Shown here one piece after another: positions 7,451 to 14,306 of a DNA stretch of 14,818 nucleotides. The stretch is taken from NCBI GenBank assembly GCA_012799265.1, contig JAAZLP010000115.1:1-14818 (forward strand), read 5' to 3'. Position numbers and translations under genes: made by a program. The notes beneath the pieces are model-generated. The model saw only the letters and a program-made list of their open reading frames with translations. It did not search any database and had not been told where the DNA came from. The stretch is from Phyllobacteriaceae bacterium (GTDB lineage Bacteria; Pseudomonadota; Alphaproteobacteria; Rhizobiales; Devosiaceae). Each line of letters opens with the position of its first letter. The stretch's first letter is position 1.

Positions 7451-8276
7451 GACCAGTCCTCCGCGCCTCTTCGACAGCGAACAGATCGCCCGCAATCTGG
7501 CCCGTCGCAAAAGCCACGACAATTTTGTCCGCGACCTCGTCCTTGAGGACCTCGCCGACCGGTTGGGGGCGCATAAGCGCGACTTTTCCCGCGCCATCCT
7601 CATTGGGCCTGACGCAGCGACATTGCCGGAAACGCTGTTCACGGCTGATGGCCCGGTCAAGGTGCACCGCGTCGAAGCCTTTTCAGGCGACGATTTCCCC
7701 GCCCTGCCCGAAGGCGAACATGACCTCGTCGTCTCGCTGCTCCACCTTCAGGCCGTTGACGACGTACCCGGCCACCTGGCGCGGCTGCGGCGCTCCCTAA
7801 GGCCCGACGGCCTGCTCATGGCCGCCTTCATCGGCGGCGAAAGCCTGACCGAGCTGCGCGAGGCCTTCCTTGCCGCAGACGTCCAGATTTCCGGTGGTGC
7901 CTCGGCGCGCGTTGCGCCCATGGCCCAGGTGCGTGACGCCGGTGCGCTTCTGCAGCGGGCTGGCTTTGCCCTGCCGGTCGCCGATGTCGAGACGCACCGT
8001 GTCCGCTATTCCTCGCCCTTCGCCCTCATGGCCGAACTTAAGGCGCTGGGCGCCTCCAATCCGCTGGTCGACAAGAGCAAGCGCTTAGCAACGCGCAGCC
8101 TGCTCACTACTGCGGCCGCGGCCTATGCCGAACGCGACAGCGACCCCGATGGCCGCGTGCGGGCGACGCTGGAAATCATCTGGATCGCCGGCTGGGTGCC
8201 CCATGAAAGCCAGCAGAAGCCCCTCCGCCCGGGCAGTGCCAGCGTCAGCATGAAGGACATTTTGGGGAAGAGCTGA
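7449..8276 (+). CDS. NDUFAF5-like methyltransferase-fold protein
   Basis: This 275-residue protein resembles bacterial relatives of NDUFAF5, the mitochondrial complex I assembly factor, with a class I SAM-methyltransferase fold. Recognisable segments are the N-terminal Leu-Phe-Asp and Arg-Arg-Lys-Ser helix, Asp-Leu-Val-Val-Ser-Leu-Leu-His-Leu-Gln, Leu-Arg-Pro-Asp-Gly-Leu-Leu, Gly-Gly-Glu-Ser-Leu-Thr-Glu-Leu-Arg, Gly-Gly-Ala-Ser-Ala-Arg, and Leu-Leu-Gln-Arg-Ala-Gly-Phe. The usual glycine-rich SAM motif I is poor here (Ala-Ile-Leu-Ile-Gly-Pro-Asp), so catalysis is uncertain. An ATG at 7380 would extend it through the promoter-like sequence, so 7449 is preferred. It overlaps the next gene by one base (TGATG), pointing to translational coupling. 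Complex I assembly is an inference from the family. Confidence 0.85.
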   Translation: MTSPPRLFDSEQIARNLARRKSHDNFVRDLVLEDLADRLGAHKRDFSRAILIGPDAATLPETLFTADGPVKVHRVEAFSGDDFPALPEGEHDLVVSLLHLQAVDDVPGHLARLRRSLRPDGLLMAAFIGGESLTELREAFLAADVQISGGASARVAPMAQVRDAGALLQRAGFALPVADVETHRVRYSSPFALMAELKALGASNPLVDKSKRLATRSLLTTAAAAYAERDSDPDGRVRATLEIIWIAGWVPHESQQKPLRPGSASVSMKDILGKS

Positions 8277-8818
8277 TGGATCTCGAGCCCGGTCACATCC
8301 TCATTCTTTCCGGCTCGCCCGGATCGGGCAAGACGACAACCGCAGAGCGCCTCGCGCAGCTGCCCGGCGCGCCAAAGGTCCATGTCCATTCCGACGACTT
8401 CTGGGGCAATATCAAGCATGGGCATATTCCGCCCTGGTTGCCCGAGGCAGATGAGCAGAACCGGATGGTGATGGAGGTCGCGGCAGACGTTGCCGGACGC
8501 TATGCGCGCAATGGCTATTTCGTCGTGCTCGATGGCGTGGTGCGCCCCTGGTGGCTACCGGCCTTCAGGGCGCTTGGGCAGCCTCTTCACTATGTCGTCC
8601 TGCGCCCCATGCTGGAAGAAGCGATAACCCGCTGTCAGGCACGCGGCGGCGACAGCCTCACCGATCCCGTCGTGGTCGCCGATCTCTACGCCGAGTTTGC
8701 CGATCTTGGTGCTTATGAAACCAATGTCCTCAAGAGCACGGGGCTGGACCCTGCCGAAACGCTGGAGGCTGTTCGCTCTGCCGTCGCATCGGGCAAGTAT
8801 CGGCTGGACGTGGTCTGA
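8276..8818 (+). CDS. P-loop kinase-like ATPase (AAA_33 type)
   Basis: This 180-residue P-loop NTPase has a Walker A Gly-Ser-Pro-Gly-Ser-Gly-Lys-Thr at 13-20, a His-Ser-Asp-Asp strand (38-41) typical of small-molecule kinases of the zeta-toxin, gluconate-kinase and chloramphenicol-phosphotransferase group, and Val-Val-Leu-Asp-Gly-Val-Val near residue 83. Arg-rich lid residues follow. The substrate is unknown. No antitoxin-like partner lies beside it, so a toxin role is unlikely. The ATG overlaps the stop of the NDUFAF5-like gene (TGATG), so the two are expressed together. Transcription probably ends at the hairpin ten bases after its stop. Confidence 0.8.
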   Translation: MDLEPGHILILSGSPGSGKTTTAERLAQLPGAPKVHVHSDDFWGNIKHGHIPPWLPEADEQNRMVMEVAADVAGRYARNGYFVVLDGVVRPWWLPAFRALGQPLHYVVLRPMLEEAITRCQARGGDSLTDPVVVADLYAEFADLGAYETNVLKSTGLDPAETLEAVRSAVASGKYRLDVV

Positions 8819-8827
8819 GCAAAAGAA

Positions 8828-8851
8828 AAGGCCGGCATTGCTGCCGGCCTT
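8828..8851 (-). terminator. Intrinsic terminator of carD, shared gap hairpin
   Basis: AAGGCCGGCA (8828-8837) and TGCCGGCCTT (8842-8851) form a 10-bp stem with a 4-nt loop. On the minus strand it is followed by a TTTTCTTTT-like run, a textbook intrinsic terminator 24 nt after the carD stop. On the plus strand the same stem follows the ATPase gene but lacks a U-run. Confidence 0.85.
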
Positions 8852-8875
8852 GTGAATTCAGCTTGTAAGCAAAGC

Positions 8876-9442
8876 TTACGCAGCTTCCTCGTCGCTTTCG
8901 GCGTCGGCGGCATCCGCCTTGGTACGCTTCGGGCTCTTGGACAGCTGCTTTTCGATCAGCTGCACGGCCTCTGTGAGGGTGATCTTGTTGACCGAGCTGA
9001 CTTCGCGGCTCATGCGATCCATGGCCTGTTCGAACAGCTGGCGTTCCGAATAGGACTGCTCGGGCTGCTCTTCAGAACGATAGAGGTCGCGGACCACTTC
9101 CGAGATGGCGATGAGGTCGCCGGAATTGATCTTGGCTTCATATTCCTGGGCGCGACGCGACCACATGGTGCGCTTGACGCGGGCGCGGCCAGTGACGGTT
9201 TCGAGGGCCTTGGCGATCTCGTCCTCTTCGGCGAGCTTGCGCATGCCGACGGATTTGACCTTGGCCACGGGAACGCGAAGGGTCAGCTTGTCCTGCTCAA
9301 AGCTGATAACGAACAGCTCAAGAGTAAGGCCAGCGACTTCCTGCTCTTCAATGGCGGTGATCAAACCAACGCCGTGAGCGGGGTAGACGACATACTCACC
9401 CGTCTTGAACCCGAGCCGCTGCTGCTGCTTCTTGGCTACCAT
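8876..9442 (-). CDS. carD: CarD/CdnL-type RNA polymerase-binding regulator
   Basis: CarD/CdnL proteins bind the RNA polymerase beta subunit and stabilise the open promoter complex. They are widespread housekeeping regulators in alphaproteobacteria. The 188-residue protein begins with Met-Val-Ala-Lys-Lys, followed by Phe-Lys-Thr-Gly-Glu-Tyr-Val-Val-Tyr-Pro-Ala-His-Gly-Val-Gly, the start of the Tudor-like CarD_CdnL_TRCF domain (about residues 12-70). After it comes the helical DNA-contacting C-terminal domain with Trp-Ser-Arg-Arg-Ala-Gln-Glu-Tyr and a charged tail. ATG 9442 is chosen because AAGGAG lies nine bases upstream; the extension to GTG 9502 runs through a perfect dyad and has no support. 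It sits after fdxA, an order common in Rhizobiales, but an intrinsic terminator between them makes it a separate unit. Confidence 0.95.
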   Translation of the reverse strand: MVAKKQQQRLGFKTGEYVVYPAHGVGLITAIEEQEVAGLTLELFVISFEQDKLTLRVPVAKVKSVGMRKLAEEDEIAKALETVTGRARVKRTMWSRRAQEYEAKINSGDLIAISEVVRDLYRSEEQPEQSYSERQLFEQAMDRMSREVSSVNKITLTEAVQLIEKQLSKSPKRTKADAADAESDEEAA

Positions 9443-9479
9443 ATGCTGGAACTCCTTATTGACGCCCCAAATGGCCGGT

Positions 9480-9494
9480 TCCTTGCGGCAAGGA
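9480..9494. repeat. Perfect dyad in carD leader, proximal
   Basis: TCCTTGC and GCAAGGA flank a single G. It lies 38 bp before the carD ATG on the minus strand and could be an operator or a small hairpin in the 5' UTR. Confidence 0.4.
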
Positions 9495-9515
9495 CCCGCC
9501 ACTCCTACTCATTAT

Positions 9516-9532
9516 GCGTCCGGCCCGGACGC
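9516..9532. repeat. Perfect 17-bp dyad in carD leader, distal
   Basis: GCGTCCGG and CCGGACGC flank a single C. It is GC-rich and 74 bp before the carD ATG on the minus strand. The one-base centre makes a protein operator likelier than an RNA hairpin. Confidence 0.4.
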
Positions 9533-9604
9533 CTACTAGGCAGTCAGCCTCATGCTCGCCCCGGAGTCCGCTTTCCGAGGCGTCATGCAACCTTACGTTG
9601 TGTC

Positions 9605-9628
9605 AAAAAAATCGTGCCTTGCGGCACG
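9605..9628 (-). terminator. Intrinsic terminator between fdxA and carD
   Basis: CGTGCC (9613-9618) and GGCACG (9623-9628) form a 6-bp stem with a 4-nt loop. On the minus strand a run of seven U follows after one base. It is 175 nt after fdxA, but only about 22 nt after the start expected from the promoter-like sequence at 9657-9685. Confidence 0.8.
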
Positions 9629-9656
9629 GACGACGGGCTGAACTGCATATGGTGGG

Positions 9657-9685
9657 ACCATAGCACAATTTTTCAGCAGAATCAA
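9657..9685 (-). promoter_or_regulatory. Putative promoter between fdxA and carD
   Basis: On the minus strand TTGATT (-35, 9685-9680) and TATGGT (-10, 9662-9657) are separated by exactly 17 bp. Another TTGATT lies 14 bp further upstream. Transcription would begin near 9650 and run into the terminator at 9628-9605. Confidence 0.45.
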
Positions 9686-9749
9686 AAGGAACGAATCAAA
9701 GCGCGGCCGCCGGCAAAAGCGACGCCCGCCGGATTGTCTTCGTCCACTC

Positions 9750-9774
9750 AAAAGCTTGCCACGCCACAGCTTTT
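9750..9774 (-). terminator. Weak hairpin after fdxA
   Basis: AAAAGCT (9750-9756) and AGCTTTT (9768-9774) form a 7-bp A/T-flanked stem with an 11-nt loop, 28 nt after the fdxA stop. It may end the fdxA message, although the U-run is inside the stem. Confidence 0.4.
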
Positions 9775-9802
9775 ACTAACGAGGCGTTAACAACATCCCT
9801 GC

Positions 9803-10141
9803 TCAGTCGCCTTCGCCGGGCTGTTCGGAGAAGTATTTCTCCAGCTTGCCTTCTTCACCATCACGTTCCTTTGCCTCTGGCAGCGGATCGCGGCGTTCGG
9901 TGAGGTTGGGCCAGGAGGCGGAGAACTTGCGGTTCAGCTCCAGCCAGTGGTCGAGACCGCTTTCGGTGTCCGGCTTGATGGCTTCGGCGGGGCATTCGGG
10001 CTCGCAGACGCCGCAGTCGATGCATTCATCCGGATGGATCACCAGCATATTCTCGCCTTCGTAGAAGCAGTCCACCGGACAGACTTCAACGCAGTCGGTA
10101 TATTTGCAGGCGATGCAGTTATCAGTGACGATATAGGTCAT
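9803..10141 (-). CDS. fdxA: 7Fe ferredoxin FdxA ([3Fe-4S][4Fe-4S])
   Basis: This 112-residue ferredoxin is a soluble electron carrier. Cys9, Cys17 and Cys50 fit the [3Fe-4S] cluster, and Cys21, Cys40, Cys43 and Cys46 fit the [4Fe-4S] cluster, as in Azotobacter ferredoxin I. The additional Cys12 and Cys25 also match that family. The C-terminal extension with Trp and acidic residues is typical of FdxA in alphaproteobacteria. ATG 10141 gives the conserved Met-Thr-Tyr-Ile-Val start; the upstream 24-residue extension is not believed. The gene lies between the GNAT gene and carD. It is 156 bp from the GNAT stop, a gap with an inverted repeat, so it may have its own promoter. Confidence 0.96.
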   Translation of the reverse strand: MTYIVTDNCIACKYTDCVEVCPVDCFYEGENMLVIHPDECIDCGVCEPECPAEAIKPDTESGLDHWLELNRKFSASWPNLTERRDPLPEAKERDGEEGKLEKYFSEQPGEGD

Positions 10142-10220
10142 CTTCGCAGGCGATCCCGTCGAATAAGGGGCCAGGTGTTCTTGGGGCGACACACCAGCCA
10201 GTCTCAACGGCACCGGTGCT

Positions 10221-10265
10221 AAACCGTTTTCCTCTACGCTGCAAGGCTCAGCCGGGGGACGGTTT
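10221..10265. repeat. Inverted repeat upstream of fdxA
   Basis: AAACCGT (10221-10227) and ACGGTTT (10259-10265) are perfect 7-bp arms 31 nt apart, with a smaller GCTG/CAGC pair inside. A separate small dyad GCGCA/TGCGC (10267-10279) follows. They lie between the GNAT gene stop and fdxA and may be a terminator or leader structure. Confidence 0.35.
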
Positions 10266-10297
10266 GGCGCAGGATGCGCTGAGAGGGAAATCTTTGC

Positions 10298-10807
10298 TCA
10301 GGCGCGGGGATGATGCCTGAGGACCACATCCTCGGGGTCCTGCCCCTTGGCACCCGGATCGGGCTCTGCGTCCATCCTCAATGCCAGATCGATCGAGCGC
10401 TTGTTGGCCGGATCGCAATAGCTGACGAGACTGGACAGCCCTAGCTCGGCAAAGGCCCAGTCGCGCATCGCCGTAGCCGCCTCGAAGGCATAGCCCCTGC
10501 CCTCAAAGCCCTCATAGAGAAACCAGCCCAGTTCCTTTTCGGGAAAGAGCGGACCGTGATTGATCCCGACCTGGCCGATGGTTTGGCCTGAAGCAAGAAG
10601 GTCGATCATCAGGCAGCCATGGCCATAGAGCGTCCATTGCGCCAGATCATTGCAGAACATGCCCCAGGCTGCGCGCAGGTCAAATGGACCGCCCATATGG
10701 ACGGCGCGGGGCGAGGCCAGAAAATCCCGATAGGCCGGAAAATCATCGGCAACCGGTGCGCGCAGCACCAGCCGCTCGGTCCGGATGACGGGGATTTCAG
10801 TCGTCAT
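10298..10807 (-). CDS. GNAT family N-acetyltransferase (RimJ/RimL-like)
   Basis: This acetyltransferase transfers acetyl from acetyl-CoA to an amine; the substrate is unknown. The 169-residue protein starts with Thr-Glu-Arg-Leu-Val-Leu-Arg, a hallmark of the RimJ/RimL (Acetyltransf_3) branch, and has the central Leu-Gly-Trp-Phe-Leu-Tyr strand, the Gly-Arg-Gly-Tyr-Ala-x-Glu-Ala acetyl-CoA-binding region, and the late Asn-Lys-Arg-Ser-Ile-Asp-Leu-Ala motif. ATG 10807 overlaps the S4 gene stop by eleven bases, so it is translationally coupled to it. An ATG two codons upstream (10813) is possible. In the order I know for relatives fdxA directly follows the S4 gene, so this may be a local insertion; that comparison is from memory. 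Confidence 0.85.
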   Translation of the reverse strand: MTTEIPVIRTERLVLRAPVADDFPAYRDFLASPRAVHMGGPFDLRAAWGMFCNDLAQWTLYGHGCLMIDLLASGQTIGQVGINHGPLFPEKELGWFLYEGFEGRGYAFEAATAMRDWAFAELGLSSLVSYCDPANKRSIDLALRMDAEPDPGAKGQDPEDVVLRHHPRA

Positions 10808-11207
10808 CGCCATCGCGGAGCCGGTCGGTCTCCCGCCGCTCCTTCTTGGTCGGACGTCCGGCGCCGGCGGGACGCTCGGCAATGGCGGCTTCATAGGGGG
10901 AGCGCTGCGCCCGGGGCAGGCTGGGCGGCGAAATATCCTCGTAGAGCCCCTGGGCCTCGCTGGCGGGCCCGCGCCTTGTGCCCGGGTCCACGATCCGCCA
11001 GACCAGGATGCGCTCATGCAGCGTCATGGTGAGGACATCGCCCGCACCGACCTTGTGGTCGGTGCGGACGGTCTTTTCGGAATTTACCCTGATGGCGCCC
11101 GCTTCGATGAACTTCTGCGCTAGCGTGCGTGACTTGACGGCACGCGAGAAGAACAGGAACCGGTCGAGCCGCTCCTTGCGGAGCGACGCTACAGCCGCCC
11201 CTGCCAA
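10797..11207 (-). CDS. S4-domain RNA-binding protein (Hsp15-like)
   Basis: This 136-residue protein has an N-terminal S4 RNA-binding domain (residues about 10-70): Arg-Leu-Asp-Arg-Phe-Leu-Phe, then Ser-Arg-x-x-Ala-x-Lys-Phe-Ile-Glu-Ala-Gly-Ala-Ile-Arg-Val-Asn, and Val-Gly-Ala-Gly-Asp-Val-Leu. It resembles Hsp15/RlbA, which binds stalled 50S ribosomal subunits. The C-terminal half is charged, low-complexity and basic, ending in Asp-Gly-Asp-Asp-Asp. The start is TTG 11207, three bases after the helicase stop, without a strong Shine-Dalgarno, so translation may be coupled to the helicase. Function beyond RNA binding is inferred. Confidence 0.88.
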   Translation of the reverse strand: MAGAAVASLRKERLDRFLFFSRAVKSRTLAQKFIEAGAIRVNSEKTVRTDHKVGAGDVLTMTLHERILVWRIVDPGTRRGPASEAQGLYEDISPPSLPRAQRSPYEAAIAERPAGAGRPTKKERRETDRLRDGDDD

Positions 11208-11210
11208 GCG

Positions 11211-14192
11211 CTACTCGGTCTTGCCGCGCAGGGCGGCAAGCGCAGCGAACGGGCTGTCCGGATCGAACGCCTTGCGGTCCTCACGCGGCGCGCGGTTCTG
11301 GTTCTTGTCAGGGCGGCCACGACGATCCTCGTCGCGCCCCTTGTTCTGGAACGGACGGGCGTCCTTGGGACGCTCATTGCTACCCTCGGGACGACGCTGG
11401 CCGCGGCCCTGGCCGTTATTGTTGCCATTGCGCGGGCGCTCATTGCGGCGCTGCTGGCCATCGCCCTCGGCACCGGCTTCACGGCGACCGCGCGGCTCGT
11501 GGCGACGCTGTTCGCTGCGCTGACGACCCGGGAACCAGATTTCGTCGAACTGCGGTTCGGCGGGTGCGGCTTCGACCGCAGCCTCAGCCGGCGCAGCATC
11601 GGGCACCACGCCTTCGCTGACCACGGGAGCCTCGGCTTCCGCAGGTGCGGCGCCTTCGGTGACGGCTTCGTCGGTTGCCGGATTGTCCGCCAGCACTTCG
11701 GCCAGCGCCGGGGTTTCGGCGGAAGCTTCAGCGGGCGCGACGGGCTCGGCCACCTTGGGCTTGCGCTGAACGCGATAGCCCAGCGAGGTCAGGATCGAGG
11801 CAAAGTCTTCGCCCGAGCAGCCCAGAAGGCTGGTCATCTCGACGGTGACGCGGAAGCCATTGCCTTCGGCAGCGCCGGCCGGCAGTTCGCCCTGATAGGG
11901 GCGGCTGGCGTCGAGCGCGATCAGCGGACGGATGATGTCCGCGAGACGTTCGAGAATGTCGACGCGTACGGCGCGCTTGCCGGCAACCTTGAAGCCCGCG
12001 ATCTCATAAAGACGCGTATCGACTTCCGGGTCGACGAGGAAGGACGTGCGACCGGAGAGCACGATATGGGGAATATCGGTGACGCCGGGCTGGCGCACGC
12101 CGCCATTCTTGAGCGCAAAGAGGATCAGCGCCAGCTCGCGCGGCGCAGGCTTGAGCGAGAGCGGCAGATAGATGTGATAGGCGCCGAACTTGATGCCCAG
12201 CTTGCGCAGCTTGCCGCGCACGTCCTGATCGAGCGCCTTGACCTCGTCGGCGACGACGGCGCGCGGCAGGAGGCCCAGATGCTCGAAGAGCCGATAGGCA
12301 AGCCCGCGGGCCGTGCCTTCGAGATCGGCCGGCGCTTCGAGCGCCATGATGGGCTCGAGCACGGTATTGATGTGGTGGCGCAGCCAGAGCGAGAGACGGT
12401 CCTGGACCTTTTCGAGATCCGGCCCCGTCAGGGTCTCGTCGGCAAGGATGATGATGCGGGGGCGATAGATGCTGTCGCCCTCGGCCAGTTCGGCGACAAC
12501 CTCGCCGCGCCAGCGCATGCGGCCATCCGTGGCCAACACGAATTCTTCATTTGGCGAACCGGCCAGACGTTCGGCACGATGGTGTATCTCCGGAGCGACG
12601 ACCGAATCCGCCGCGCTGCGCAAACCCTTCGCGTCGAGTTCGCCGTCCGTGCGGGCCAGGGTGAAACGGAAGCCTTCGAGCGTGCCAATGAGGTGGCCTT
12701 CCAGCCGCACTTCGCCACGTTCAGTAATTTCGGGAGATACCATACGTTTGTCTTTCAGATGGCGGAGCAGGACGCTGGTCCGCCGGTCGACGAAGCGCTG
12801 GGTGAGACGCTCATGGAGCGCATCACTCAGCCGGTCTTCGATGTCTCGCGTCTTTTCGCGCCAATAGAGCGGGTCTTCAAGCCAGTTTTTGCGGTTGGCG
12901 ACAAAGGTCCAGGTACGGATCTGCTTGATCCGGTTGCTGAGTGTGTCAATGTCACCCTCTGCATTGTCGCAAAACCTAACCTGCTCGGCAATCCAGTCTG
13001 CATCGACCCATTCTTTTCGCCTTAAATCCGAGTAAATCCGAGTGACGATCTCGCCATGCGCCGCTGGCGAGATGCCCTGATAATCCGGAATCTGGCAACA
13101 TTCCCAGAGCAGTTTGACCGCTTCATGGCCGCGCGCGAGAGCGCCGGCCTCATTTCGCATCAGAAATTCAAGCGCGTGCTGGTCGGTTGCAATGGGGACG
13201 CGGGTGAGGGTCTTGTCCTGCGGCGAAACTTCCAGCGAATTGCGCAGGCGCTCGGTCGAGGAAAAGTCGAGGGCCGAGTTACGCCACTGGATCTGCTTGA
13301 TCGGCTCGAAGTCATGGGTCTCGAGCTGGATAACCAGTTCTTCGTCGAAATTCTCTGTGCCGCCTGTAACCCCGAAGGTGCCATTGTGCCGATGGCGACC
13401 GGCGCGACCGGCGATCTGCCCGATTTCAGAAGGGGTTAGCGGGCGCGTCTGGTGACCGTCGAACTTGGTGTCATCGGCAAAGGCGACGTGGTGGATGTCG
13501 AGATTGAGCCCCATGCCGATGGCGTCGGTGGCGACGAGGAAATCGACATCGCCATTCTGGTACATGGCGACCTGTGCATTGCGGGTGCGCGGGCTCAGCG
13601 CGCCCATGACCACGGCTGCGCCACCGCGTTCGCGGCGGATCAGTTCGGCGATGGCATAGACCTGCCGGGCGGAGAAGGCGACGATAGCCGAGCGCGCCGG
13701 CTGGCGGGAAATCTTCTTGGACCCCGAATAGGTTAGCTGCGAGAAACGCGGCCGATCGATGATCTCGGCATGAGGGATAAGTTTTTTGACGACCCCCGCC
13801 ATGGTGGCCGAGCCAAGCAGCAGGGTTTCATGAAAACCACGGGCCTTGAGGATGCGGTCGGTAAAGACATGCCCGCGGTCAAAATCGATGGCCGTCTGGA
13901 TTTCGTCGACGGCGACGCAATCGACGTGAATGTCCATCGGCATGGCTTCAACGGTGGCCACCCAATAGCGCGGTTTGGCCGGAACGATGCGCTCTTCACC
14001 GGTCACGAGGGCCACCGCCTGCTCGCCTACGCGCTCCACAACCCTTTGATAAACCTCACGAGCCAGCAGACGCAGCGGTAGGCCGATCATCCCAGTGGGA
14101 TGGGCCAGCATGCGCTCGATGGCGAAGTAGGTCTTGCCGGTATTGGTGGGGCCGAGAATGGCCTTTACCGGACGGGAATTTAAGGCGGTCAT
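11211..14192 (-). CDS. Suv3-like ATP-dependent RNA helicase with disordered tail
   Basis: This is a 993-residue superfamily 2 helicase of the Suv3 type, whose mitochondrial relative unwinds RNA for degradation. The N-terminal core carries Walker A Gly-Pro-Thr-Asn-Thr-Gly-Lys-Thr (14-21), Asp-Glu-Ile-Gln (96-99), Ser-Ala-Thr (128-130), motif V Ala-Thr-Asp-Ala-Ile-Gly-Met-Gly-Leu-Asn (221-230) and motif VI Gln-Ile-Ala-Gly-Arg-Ala-Gly-Arg (259-266). The C-terminal 180 residues differ in kind: an Ala/Glu/Pro acidic stretch (about 816-883), a Glu-Ile-Trp-Phe-Pro-Gly-Arg motif (884-890), a long Arg/Asn/Gly-rich region and a closing Asp-Pro-Asp-Ser-Pro-Phe-Ala-Ala-Leu. Start ATG 14192 has AGGG four bases upstream. 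It heads the helicase–S4–GNAT cluster, all minus strand. An RNA-decay or ribosome role is inferred. Confidence 0.93.
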   Translation of the reverse strand: MTALNSRPVKAILGPTNTGKTYFAIERMLAHPTGMIGLPLRLLAREVYQRVVERVGEQAVALVTGEERIVPAKPRYWVATVEAMPMDIHVDCVAVDEIQTAIDFDRGHVFTDRILKARGFHETLLLGSATMAGVVKKLIPHAEIIDRPRFSQLTYSGSKKISRQPARSAIVAFSARQVYAIAELIRRERGGAAVVMGALSPRTRNAQVAMYQNGDVDFLVATDAIGMGLNLDIHHVAFADDTKFDGHQTRPLTPSEIGQIAGRAGRHRHNGTFGVTGGTENFDEELVIQLETHDFEPIKQIQWRNSALDFSSTERLRNSLEVSPQDKTLTRVPIATDQHALEFLMRNEAGALARGHEAVKLLWECCQIPDYQGISPAAHGEIVTRIYSDLRRKEWVDADWIAEQVRFCDNAEGDIDTLSNRIKQIRTWTFVANRKNWLEDPLYWREKTRDIEDRLSDALHERLTQRFVDRRTSVLLRHLKDKRMVSPEITERGEVRLEGHLIGTLEGFRFTLARTDGELDAKGLRSAADSVVAPEIHHRAERLAGSPNEEFVLATDGRMRWRGEVVAELAEGDSIYRPRIIILADETLTGPDLEKVQDRLSLWLRHHINTVLEPIMALEAPADLEGTARGLAYRLFEHLGLLPRAVVADEVKALDQDVRGKLRKLGIKFGAYHIYLPLSLKPAPRELALILFALKNGGVRQPGVTDIPHIVLSGRTSFLVDPEVDTRLYEIAGFKVAGKRAVRVDILERLADIIRPLIALDASRPYQGELPAGAAEGNGFRVTVEMTSLLGCSGEDFASILTSLGYRVQRKPKVAEPVAPAEASAETPALAEVLADNPATDEAVTEGAAPAEAEAPVVSEGVVPDAAPAEAAVEAAPAEPQFDEIWFPGRQRSEQRRHEPRGRREAGAEGDGQQRRNERPRNGNNNGQGRGQRRPEGSNERPKDARPFQNKGRDEDRRGRPDKNQNRAPREDRKAFDPDSPFAALAALRGKTE

Positions 14193-14306
14193 CGGGCCCT
14201 ATGTAGGCGTTTGCAGGCGGATATACGAGGGGTTCCCGGGACTTGTCCCGTCAAAGGACAGTTTCGTCGCAAAAATGCCACCGGTGTTAACAAGCAGAAC
14301 GATTGC

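Larger units (their letters stand above)
9443..9802 (-). other. 360-bp gap between fdxA and carD
   Basis: No convincing gene is present. Reading on the minus strand from fdxA it holds a weak hairpin (9750-9774), a promoter-like sequence (9657-9685), a strong intrinsic terminator (9605-9628), and then the carD leader with two perfect dyads (9516-9532 and 9480-9494) and a shorter CCTACTAGG (9532-9540). The carD promoter should lie in 9443-9604, or upstream of the terminator if that works as an attenuator; I could not pick one. Confidence 0.7.

Noticed and set aside
8276..8818. Zeta-type toxin for the P-loop protein
   Set aside because: The fold group is similar but no antitoxin gene lies beside it, and it is coupled to a housekeeping gene.
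8852..9790. 312-codon plus-strand ORF
   Set aside because: It is antisense to carD and runs on through the gap with the terminator and dyads; no ribosome binding site or recognisable domain.
11499..13025. 508-codon plus-strand ORF
   Set aside because: It lies wholly antisense to the well-supported helicase; its low-complexity composition is what the complement of high-GC codons produces.
14226..14254. Helicase promoter from TTGACG and TATATC on the minus strand
   Set aside because: The spacing between the two boxes is 23 bp, too long for a normal sigma-70 promoter.
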